A stretch of DNA of 57,259 nucleotides. Origin: Sphingomonas bacterium (GTDB lineage Bacteria; Pseudomonadota; Alphaproteobacteria; Sphingomonadales; Sphingomonadaceae). This document shows, piece by piece, positions 31,929-39,068 of this stretch; position 1 is the stretch's first letter, and every line of letters begins with the position of its first letter. The translations under genes were made by a program, and so were the position numbers. The stretch is from positions 1-57,259 of the forward strand of contig NZ_JAQGLC010000085.1 of NCBI RefSeq assembly GCF_028293085.1, read 5' to 3'. The notes below the pieces were generated by a model. The model was not told where the DNA came from. It was given only the letters and a program-made list of their open reading frames with translations, and searched no databases.

Positions 31929-32157
31929 ATGGAAGACCGTTCCCGCCGGCTTTCGGGTCGCGTGGAAAAACGTTGATCTAAATCAATCTTCAGCCCATGG
32001 TGATCTATTGGCGTCGCAGAGAAACGGGTCGAATCTATCATTCGTGCCGGACCTTTTGTTCGTGACCACGGCGGCATTATATTGGCGAGTACGTGATTAT
32101 CTCTGTCGTCCGCGCTACCAACGGAAAGTAATACTTCGCCTTCCGGTCCTGTCCTGA
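31798..32157 (+). CDS. Small Cys-rich CRRCGRD protein
   Basis: A 119-residue frame starting at the ATG at 31798 with GAGGA 5 bp upstream. Residues 1-57 (MSLLCRLSTH, then NQGFAFSRCRRCGRDMIRS and VPAGFRVAWK) look like a small cysteine-containing family I associate with sphingomonads; the CRRCGRD knuckle may bind metal. The tail from residue 58 onwards is of different character and contains a perfect FNR-type box. It may be read-through beyond an ancestral stop. The 5' part overlaps the 3' part of the MraZ-like frame in another register. Function unknown. Confidence 0.6.
   Translation: MSLLCRLSTHAAAPETQCNQGFAFSRCRRCGRDMIRSAESSTTKWKTVPAGFRVAWKNVDLNQSSAHGDLLASQRNGSNLSFVPDLLFVTTAALYWRVRDYLCRPRYQRKVILRLPVLS
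31973..31986. promoter_or_regulatory. FNR/FixK-type box (anaerobox)
   Basis: TTGAT-CTAA-ATCAA is a perfect match to the FNR/FixK consensus TTGAT-N4-ATCAA. It is about 370 bases upstream of the FixL-like kinase gene, inside the 3' tail of the small Cys-rich frame. A class II arrangement would place a start site near 32021 and transcription would run into fixLJ. This suggests control of fixLJ by an FNR/FixK-family regulator. Confidence 0.65.
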
Positions 32158-32353
32158 CGCGCATCATAGTTAAAGACGTTTAAATCATTTGCGCCACTAT
32201 TTTCGCGGAACTACTTGCCTATTGCGCCGCAATATAGTCATTCTGGCGCGATATCCGAATGCGCAAGAAGGGGTGAGGTGGTCTTTTGTTTTTTGTTTAA
32301 AATCTGTTAAAAATCACCGACGATGCTCGTTCCGGACGGGAGGTGCAGGCAGC
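32158..32353. promoter_or_regulatory. AT-rich leader region before the FixL-like gene
   Basis: A 196-base AT-rich stretch. It holds the perfect palindrome ATTGCG-C-CGCAAT at 32221-32233 and a T/A-rich block at about 32284-32312. The kinase's ribosome site GGGAGG lies near 32338. Probably the promoter and leader of the fixLJ operon; the palindrome could be an operator. Confidence 0.45.
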
Positions 32354-35050
32354 TTGCGCGAAAAATCAGATGCACGTCCGACCAACGATGCATCGGGGGA
32401 ACGGAAGGTCGTTCTGGGCCTCGTATCGATCGCGGCCCTGATCAGCGCCACGGCCTTTGCGGGCTGGGTTTTCGACGTCCCCGCCTTGAAGGGTTTCGGT
32501 ATCGACACCTATCCGATGTGGCCGATCACGGCGCTCGGATTCGCATCGCTTTCCCTGGGTTTCGTCGTGACGGTGCTGGGGTATCGCATCGCTACGATGT
32601 TGATCGCCCTGCCCCTTCTGATCGCGACCTATACCCTGCTGGCGGGTGCGACCGGTATTTCGCTCGGTCTGGATACGCTCCTCTTTCCCGATCAGGTCCA
32701 GGCGATCGCGGTTGCGCAGCCCGGCCGGCCCGGCGCCAACTCGATGGCCGTTTTCGCCTTTATCGGGCTGGCGCTGCTCTCGAGCATGCGGCGCAGCCAT
32801 GCCTTTGCCGAGCTCGCCAATCTCCTCGCCACTGCGGCCCTGTGCTTCGGCGTGTTTTCGCTGTTCATGCTGTCACCGCTGACATCGGCGGACGGGCTGC
32901 TGGCCCAGATCTTCGCCTCTCCCCTCGCCGGAAGCCTGGCGACGATCGCGCTGGCGACGGCCTTTCTGCTGTGGCGGCACGAAGCGGGATGGATGCTGCT
33001 GCTGACCGCCACGCGGGGACGGCGGCGCCTGGTGGTCCTGATACTGCCGATCGTGATCATCCTGCCGATCCTGCCCACCCTGGTGGAACGATGGGGAATG
33101 GAGACGGTGAAGGGCGCACCGATCGAAACCGAACTGATCGCGGTGCTCGGCAATGTCGCCATCATCGGTTTCCTCGTCTGGCTGGCGGTCGATCGCCTGA
33201 CGCGCCAGCAAGGCGCGCTTCAGGAGGTCACGGTGGCGCTCGATATCACCGCGGTCACGCTGACCAGGCCCGATGGCGAGATCACTTATTGGTCGCGCGG
33301 CTGCGAGCGGCTGTATGGCTGGCCTGCCGTCGAGGCGATCGGCCGCAAGAAATACGAGCTGCTGAAGTCACGCCTCGGCAAGGCAGCGTCAAGCGGCGTG
33401 CCGCGCCCGACCGGCGCCGCCGAACACGAACTGGTGGAATGCCGGCGCGACGGTACCGAGATCTCGGTACTGGAGCGGACCCAGGTCCTGGAACGTCCGG
33501 ACAGGGAACCGCTGCTGGTCGTCAAGATGCTCGATATCTCCGAGCGAGTGCAGGCCGAAGGCGCGCTTCGGATGAGCGAGGCGCGGCTCGCCGCGGCCGC
33601 CGACGCGCATCAGCTCGGGGTGTCGCAATGGGACGTAAAGACCGGTCTGATCGAGTGGTCGCCGGGCTCCGAGCAGCGGCTCGGTCTGCCTGCCGGCGGC
33701 CTCGCCACGTTCGACCATTGGTTCACCTTCGTCGATCAGGAGGATGCCCAGGGCGTCATGGCCACGCTGGAACGCGCGGTCGCCAACCAGGACGACCGGG
33801 TCGGCTTCAAATATCGTTTCCGCCAACCCGACGGCGTGGTGCGGACGATCGAGGGATCGGCGCGTTGCTATTATGACGAACGGGGCGAGCTCGAGACCGT
33901 TATCGGCGCGAACGTCGACATCACCGAGCGCAACGAGCGCGAAGCGGCGTCGCAATTGCGGTCGATCATCGAAACCATTCCGGATGCGACGGTCGTGATC
34001 GACAGCAGCGGCACGATCCGCAGCTTCAGCGCCGGCGCGGAACGAATGTTCGGGGTCGACAGCGCGGTCGCAATCGGCCGCAACATCAGGTTCCTGATGC
34101 CCGATTCGATCGCCGCCGGGCACGACGATTCGATTGCGCGCTATCTCGCCACCGGCAAACGCCACGTGATCGGCACTACGCGAGACCTGACTGCAAAACG
34201 TGCCGACGGGGTGCTGTTCCCGATCGAACTGAGCCTCGGCGAGGCCTGGCTGGGGAACGAACGTATCTTTACCGGCGTCATTCGTGACGTCTCCGACCGG
34301 CTGGCAGCCGAGCAACGGCTGAGCGAGCTCAATGCCGAGCTTGCCCATATCTCCCGCCAGAATGCGATGAGCGAGCTCGCCGCCGATCTCGCCCATGAGC
34401 TCAACCAGCCGCTCAGCGCCACCGCCAATTTCCTTGCCGCCGCGCGCATGCTGATCGAGCGGGGAGAGGATGGCGGCAAGGTCGCCGATCTGTTGCGCAT
34501 GGGCGAGGAGCAGACGCTCCGGTCCGGCGAGATCATTCGCCGCCTGCGCGACTTCCTGACCAAGCGGGAAGGCGAGATGCGGGCCGAATCGCTCGAACTC
34601 GTCGTCCGCGAGGCGGTTGAGCTCGTGCTGTTCGGCACCGCGCAGTTCGGCATCAAGCTGACCTATCTGCTCGACACCTCCGCCGACACGATCTTCGCCG
34701 ATCGCATCCAGGTGCAGCAGGTCCTGGTCAATCTGCTCCGCAACGCTGTCGACGCACTACGCAACCAGCCGTCCGACGGGCGGGAAATCGTCATCGCCTC
34801 GCGCCCCGCCGGCGACGACATGATCGAGATCTCCGTGAGCGACAACGGCCCCGGCCTCCCGGCCGAGCTCAGCGAGCAACTTTATTCCCGTTTCGCCACC
34901 ACCAAGAACGGCACCGCCATGGGTATCGGCCTTTCCATCTCGCGAAGGATCGTCGAGGCCCATGGCGGCACGCTCGTGGCCGAGAACCGACCGAATGGTG
35001 GGGCGGTTTTCCGATTTACGTTGCCGGCGCTGGAGGAGATCGAGGAATGA
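32354..35050 (+). CDS. fixL: FixL-like oxygen-sensor histidine kinase with multi-pass membrane and three PAS domains
   Basis: A kinase of about 898 residues. Residues about 20-280 form a multi-helix membrane domain, then PAS1 (about 288-398), PAS2 (about 410-525) and PAS3 (about 533-650). The HisKA domain has the phospho-acceptor in ADLAHELNQPLSATANF, and a HATPase domain ends it. PAS3 is FixL-like: His590, His604 and Arg610 have exactly the spacing (14 and 6) of His200, His214 and Arg220 in Bradyrhizobium FixL. It probably binds haem and senses O2. The start is a TTG at 32354 with GGGAGG upstream; the frame extends to 32189. Its stop overlaps fixJ. Confidence 0.85.
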   Translation: MREKSDARPTNDASGERKVVLGLVSIAALISATAFAGWVFDVPALKGFGIDTYPMWPITALGFASLSLGFVVTVLGYRIATMLIALPLLIATYTLLAGATGISLGLDTLLFPDQVQAIAVAQPGRPGANSMAVFAFIGLALLSSMRRSHAFAELANLLATAALCFGVFSLFMLSPLTSADGLLAQIFASPLAGSLATIALATAFLLWRHEAGWMLLLTATRGRRRLVVLILPIVIILPILPTLVERWGMETVKGAPIETELIAVLGNVAIIGFLVWLAVDRLTRQQGALQEVTVALDITAVTLTRPDGEITYWSRGCERLYGWPAVEAIGRKKYELLKSRLGKAASSGVPRPTGAAEHELVECRRDGTEISVLERTQVLERPDREPLLVVKMLDISERVQAEGALRMSEARLAAAADAHQLGVSQWDVKTGLIEWSPGSEQRLGLPAGGLATFDHWFTFVDQEDAQGVMATLERAVANQDDRVGFKYRFRQPDGVVRTIEGSARCYYDERGELETVIGANVDITERNEREAASQLRSIIETIPDATVVIDSSGTIRSFSAGAERMFGVDSAVAIGRNIRFLMPDSIAAGHDDSIARYLATGKRHVIGTTRDLTAKRADGVLFPIELSLGEAWLGNERIFTGVIRDVSDRLAAEQRLSELNAELAHISRQNAMSELAADLAHELNQPLSATANFLAAARMLIERGEDGGKVADLLRMGEEQTLRSGEIIRRLRDFLTKREGEMRAESLELVVREAVELVLFGTAQFGIKLTYLLDTSADTIFADRIQVQQVLVNLLRNAVDALRNQPSDGREIVIASRPAGDDMIEISVSDNGPGLPAELSEQLYSRFATTKNGTAMGIGLSISRRIVEAHGGTLVAENRPNGGAVFRFTLPALEEIEE

Positions 35051-35667
35051 CCCGTAATATCTATCTCGTGGATGACGACGATGCCGTCCGCGCGTCGCTG
35101 CACAGCCTCCTGTCGCTGCAATCCGATCTGGTGGTCCGAAGCTTCCGCAGCGGCGACAAGTTCCTGGAGGATGCCGCCGGACTCGACGCGGGCGTGCTCC
35201 TGCTTGATTTCCACATGCCCGGTGCGAACGGAATCGAGGTGTTGAACGCCCTGCAGGAGACCGACGGGAAGAAGTTCGCCTCGGTGATTCTGACCGGGGA
35301 GGGTAATGTCGGACTGGCCGTGCAGGCGATGAAGGCAGGTGCGCTCGACTTCATCGAGAAGCCCTATGAGGCCGAAACGCTGCTGCGCACGGTCGATGCC
35401 GCCTTTTCGCGCCTGGCGCATGACAGCGCGTCAGCGGCACATATCGATCAGGCCCGGACGAAGATCGATGGGCTCTCGCCCCGCGAACGCGACGTGCTGA
35501 TGGGCCTCATCGAAGGCCGGGCGAACAAGGTGATTGCCTATGAGCTCGATATCAGCCCGCGTACGGTCGAGATCTACCGCGCCAACCTGATGACCAAACT
35601 CGGCGTGCGCAGCCTGCCCGAGGCATTGCGCATCGCCTTCGCGGCCGGGCTGATCCCTCAGCCCTAA
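35047..35667 (+). CDS. fixJ: FixJ-type response regulator
   Basis: A 206-residue FixJ/NarL-class regulator. The receiver has NIYLVDDDDAVR at the start, the phosphorylated Asp in VLLLDFHMPGANG, VILTGEGNVGLAVQAMKAGA and the Lys in DFIEKPYE. The LuxR-type HTH is LSPRERDVLMGLIEGRANKV followed by SPRTVEIYRANLMTKLGV. Its ATG overlaps the kinase stop, so the pair forms one operon. Targets in relatives include fixK and terminal-oxidase genes; none lies in this window. Confidence 0.9.
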   Translation: MTRNIYLVDDDDAVRASLHSLLSLQSDLVVRSFRSGDKFLEDAAGLDAGVLLLDFHMPGANGIEVLNALQETDGKKFASVILTGEGNVGLAVQAMKAGALDFIEKPYEAETLLRTVDAAFSRLAHDSASAAHIDQARTKIDGLSPRERDVLMGLIEGRANKVIAYELDISPRTVEIYRANLMTKLGVRSLPEALRIAFAAGLIPQP

Positions 35668-36017
35668 TGCCCCTGGTCGGCAGCTCGCCAACGCCTCAGC
35701 GTTTCCCGGATCTCGACCAGCGCCGATTTCCGATCGAGGACGGATACCCGGTCCATCCGGGTTTCCGCCGCCGCGTCCGCGAGGGCGATGATACCGCCCC
35801 ACCGGCCGCTCTCGGCCAGCACCTGAAGCCGCCCATCCAACCGGCTGCCGTCGATCACGAGGATGCTTTGCGAAGGCGCGATCCGTTCCAAAGCCGGATC
35901 TTCGGGATCGACCTCGAGTGTTACGAGGCTCTCGCCGTCCAGCGAAAGCCGCGCAATCAGCGCGCTTCGCAACCCGCTATCACCCACGATCAAGACAATC
36001 AGTTCGGTTGACGCCAC
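35664..36017 (-). CDS. Degenerate receiver-like protein
   Basis: A protein of about 117 residues read from the GTG at 36017 (the open frame starts at 36128). It has an alternating hydrophobic pattern like a receiver (LIVLIVGDSGLRSALIARL, then ILVIDGSRLDG, GGIIALADAA and VSVLDRKSALVEIRETL). VIDG may hold the phospho-acceptor Asp, but the acidic pocket at the start is reduced to GDS and no K-P pair is visible. The function is unknown; a pseudo-receiver for the local kinases is possible. It ends convergently on fixJ with a 4-bp overlap. Confidence 0.55.
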   Translation of the reverse strand: MASTELIVLIVGDSGLRSALIARLSLDGESLVTLEVDPEDPALERIAPSQSILVIDGSRLDGRLQVLAESGRWGGIIALADAAAETRMDRVSVLDRKSALVEIRETLRRWRAADQGH

Positions 36018-36295
36018 GATAAGCCGACCCTCGTGGGTACAATTCCCCGACGCAAAGATACGCGCGGTCGCCGGATTCATCTGCTTGGGAAAAACACCTA
36101 GCAGGATGCCGGCACCGCTTCGATGCAATCCGCAGATACCGGGCCCGCATTACCGGCCTATTGCCGCGGTGTTATGTACAACCCCCCACGTATATCCCCG
36201 CGCTATCCCGTACCGGCATGGCAGAATTATCCAGTCCCAGATGATTGGCTTTTTCGCCATTCTTGCTGAGTGGGCACCATGACAGGATTGCGTCT

Positions 36296-36769
36296 GTGGC
36301 GGCATCGCCATCCGAAAAGCCGGCGGTCGTTCGCCCGGACAGGGATGGCGTGAGCGTGATCGGGGCGGCAAACCCGGGCACGATCGCGATGGGCGGCGTC
36401 CTGATCATTGACGATTCGCTCACGGTCCGAGCGATCATCGAGGAGATGCTGGCTGGCGACAGCGATCTGACCGTGGTCGGATCGGCCAGCGATGTCGATA
36501 CCGCCCGCAGGCTGATCGACCGGCATCGACCTCGGGTGATCACCCTCGATCTGGCGATGCCCGGTATCGACGGGCTGACCTTTCTCGACGAGCTCGCCGC
36601 CAGTCCGCACGCGCCGGTGCTGGTCGTCTCCTCCCAGACCAGGCGCGGCAGCGACTCCGAGCATGAGGCGATCGAGCGCGGCGCCGTTGCCTGCTTCGAC
36701 AAGGCCCACCTCCTGAGTCACGCCAAGGACTTCCGCCGCCTGTTGAAGAAATCCGCCAAGCCTCATTGA
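36296..36769 (+). CDS. Single-domain response regulator (CheY/CheB-receiver-like)
   Basis: A receiver protein: GGVLIIDDSLTVRAIIEEML, the phospho-acceptor in VITLDLAMPGIDGLTFLDEL, VLVVSSQTRRGSDSEHEAIE and GAVACFDKAH with the conserved Lys. The SSQTRRGS stretch resembles CheB receivers. No output domain follows. The start is uncertain: a GTG at 36296 with AGGA about 8 bp upstream, another GTG near 36350-36356, or the ATG at 36389; the TTG at 36245 is unlikely. The partner kinase is unknown; two orphan kinases lie nearby. Confidence 0.78.
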   Translation: MAASPSEKPAVVRPDRDGVSVIGAANPGTIAMGGVLIIDDSLTVRAIIEEMLAGDSDLTVVGSASDVDTARRLIDRHRPRVITLDLAMPGIDGLTFLDELAASPHAPVLVVSSQTRRGSDSEHEAIERGAVACFDKAHLLSHAKDFRRLLKKSAKPH

Positions 36770-36784
36770 GCCTCGCAAAGGTGG

Positions 36785-38512
36785 TTAGCGATCGTTCCCC
36801 GACCGATCCCCCCCGAGAAACTTGCGTAGCGTGCCGGCGAGTGCCTGGATCGAATAAGGCTTGGTCAGCAATTCAAGCCCGTCGGCCATCGCGGCCGCAG
36901 CCGCCGCGCTATAGCCGGTGGTCAGCACGACCGGCAGCGCGGGCCGCGACCGTGCTATCTCGCGCGCCAGATCCAGCCCGCTCATCGCGCCGGGCATGAC
37001 CATGTCGGAAAAGACGAGATCGAACGCGGCGTCGGCCGCCAGCGTCTCCAGCGCGGCAGCGGCGGACGGAACCCGGACCCGCTCATAGCCCAGCTCGTCC
37101 AGCATCTCGCCGACAAGATCGGCGACATGATCGTCGTCCTCGACGAGCAGGATGCGATACCGCCCCCGCGCCGGTTGCGGCGATCCGGGATCGGCTATCT
37201 CGGCCACGGCCGTCTTGTGCGAGCGGGGCAGCAGCATCACGATGGTCGTGCCCATTCCGACCTCGCTTTCGACGTTCACATCCCCGCCGGATGAGCGCGC
37301 AAAGCCATAGACCTGGCTGAGGCCGAGACCGGTGCCCTGCCCCACGCCCTTGGTCGTGAAGAAGGGTTCGAAAACCTTGGCGATATTTTCGGGCGCCATG
37401 CCGGTGCCGGTGTCCGCAATCGACAACCGGACCATGTCGGCGCCATCCGGCGCGGGACCGGGCACATTCTGCGCACTCATCCTGATCGTCCCACCGTCGG
37501 GCATCGCGTCGCGCGCATTGAGCGCGATGTTGAGCAGCGCTACCTCAAACTGCGAAACATCGACCTCGACCGGCCACAGCCCCGGCGGGAAGCTCAGATC
37601 GATCGTGACATCCTCACGAAGCGAGCGGTCGAGCAGGTCCTGCAAGCCACGGATGCGACGTTCGAGATTCACGACCTCGGGCTTGAGCGGCGATCGCCGT
37701 GCGAAGGTCAGCAGTTGCTGGGTCAACTTGGCGCCGCGGTCGATCGCCTGCCTGATGCCCTGTTTCAGCCGCTCGCGCCGGGCGAGATCGTCGGTCCGGT
37801 CCATCAGGTCGAGCCCGCTCGAGGCGACCATCAGCAGATTGTTGAAATCATGCGCGACGCCGCCCGTCAGCTGCCCCATCGCCTCCATCTTCTGCGATTG
37901 GCGGAGCGCCTCTTCGGCCTTTTCCCGCCCATCGGCCTCGGCGCGGAGCCGGCGATGCGCGTCGCTGACCGACGCATAGGAAATCCCCAGCACCGCGACG
38001 AGCAGCGACGCCATGACAAGCAGGATGGCGATGCCGACATAGCGGGTCGCCCGCCGTGCCCAGCTTTCGGTCGCGGCGCGCAGATAGACCGAGCCGAGCG
38101 TCGTGCCGTTCTGCGCGACCACCGCGGTGACGACGACGTCGCTACCCTCGAAATGGGCGGGGCCGACCCTGTTCGACGACGGCAGCTTTGCGCCCGTCCG
38201 GGTGTAGCCGGCCGCGAAATGACCGTTGATGTCATAGGCCCCCGCCGCCTGGATTTCAGGATTGGCCTTGAGCGCACCGAGATACTCGCTGGTCGCGTTG
38301 GTATCGTCGAACGCGAGGGGCGCCGCGACGCTGCCCGCGAGGATCGCGGCCTGGATCTCGACATCGCGGACCTTCTCCTCCCGATGCTGCCGTTCGTTGT
38401 GCAGGCCGAGCAACAGGCTCGCGACGAGCAGCACGATCGCCAGACCGACCGCGACCAGCGGGCTGGCCGGCATGCGGCCCTCGGGCCAGAAGCGGCGGAC
38501 GAGCGCGCTCAT
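36785..38512 (-). CDS. CHASE8-type hybrid sensor histidine kinase
   Basis: A hybrid kinase of about 575 residues. It has an N-terminal membrane helix (LVAVGLAIVLLVASLLLGLH), then a periplasmic CHASE8-like sensor domain (about 45-165, AILAGSVAAPLAFDDTNATS) and a second helix. The HisKA site has His near 220 in GGVAHDFNNLLMVASSGL; a HATPase domain (ADTGTGMAPENIAKVFEPFF) follows, then a receiver with Asp near 501 in LVFSDMVMPGAMSG. The ATG at 38512 follows the YfiR stop by one base. CHASE8 sensors usually pair with YfiR-type periplasmic proteins; here the output is a kinase, not a diguanylate cyclase. Confidence 0.83.
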   Translation of the reverse strand: MSALVRRFWPEGRMPASPLVAVGLAIVLLVASLLLGLHNERQHREEKVRDVEIQAAILAGSVAAPLAFDDTNATSEYLGALKANPEIQAAGAYDINGHFAAGYTRTGAKLPSSNRVGPAHFEGSDVVVTAVVAQNGTTLGSVYLRAATESWARRATRYVGIAILLVMASLLVAVLGISYASVSDAHRRLRAEADGREKAEEALRQSQKMEAMGQLTGGVAHDFNNLLMVASSGLDLMDRTDDLARRERLKQGIRQAIDRGAKLTQQLLTFARRSPLKPEVVNLERRIRGLQDLLDRSLREDVTIDLSFPPGLWPVEVDVSQFEVALLNIALNARDAMPDGGTIRMSAQNVPGPAPDGADMVRLSIADTGTGMAPENIAKVFEPFFTTKGVGQGTGLGLSQVYGFARSSGGDVNVESEVGMGTTIVMLLPRSHKTAVAEIADPGSPQPARGRYRILLVEDDDHVADLVGEMLDELGYERVRVPSAAAALETLAADAAFDLVFSDMVMPGAMSGLDLAREIARSRPALPVVLTTGYSAAAAAAMADGLELLTKPYSIQALAGTLRKFLGGDRSGNDR

Positions 38513-38513
38513 G

Positions 38514-39068
38514 TCACTGGCCGGGCGCAACGGCGAGCTCCATCAGTTTCGAACTGATATTGAGTCCGCTCGCGCTTGCCGCCGGTGCGTCGATGGTAAA
38601 GCGCACCCGGCCACTCCGCATCACGAACTGGATCATACCGCCCGACACGCCACGGCTCGGATCGGTGACGGTGAGAACCGGCTCGCCTGCCACCGCGCCC
38701 AGCATTTCGGTCGGAGACTGGACCCGCGATTTGCCCGCGAAGAGGATGTGGCATCCCATCCCTTTCGCCGCGGCCGGTGCCCGCCTGACCGCGATCCGAT
38801 GCATGCCGATCCTTTGACCGCGTACTGCGTTATCCAGTGTGGCGCCGAACGGATCGTCGCCGATCACGCAGATTCTGAACGGTGCGACCGGGTCGGCTAA
38901 CGCCGGTGGCGGCCACGCGACAAAGGGCGCGAACTTGTAGAGGAAATTTGCCTTCACCGCGGATTCGAGGCTGACGTCGCCTGCCCGAACTGAACCAGTC
39001 GGCCATAGGCACGTCGCGACCAGCAGCACCGCCAGCGCAGCCCACCACGGGCGGTTCAGAGACGCCAT
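38514..39068 (-). CDS. YfiR/HmsC-like periplasmic protein
   Basis: A 184-residue exported protein starting MASLNRPWWAALAVLLVATC, with a signal ending near SVRAG. The mature part has the YfiR pattern: AVKANFLYKFAPFVAWP, FRICVIGDDPFG, GCHILFAGKS and FVMRSGRVRFTIDAPAASAS. YfiR homologues bind the CHASE8 sensor domain of a membrane protein and hold it inactive. The ATG at 39068 overlaps the end of the TonB-dependent receptor gene, and the next gene encodes a CHASE8-type kinase, so this is probably its inhibitor. Confidence 0.82.
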   Translation of the reverse strand: MASLNRPWWAALAVLLVATCLWPTGSVRAGDVSLESAVKANFLYKFAPFVAWPPPALADPVAPFRICVIGDDPFGATLDNAVRGQRIGMHRIAVRRAPAAAKGMGCHILFAGKSRVQSPTEMLGAVAGEPVLTVTDPSRGVSGGMIQFVMRSGRVRFTIDAPAASASGLNISSKLMELAVAPGQ

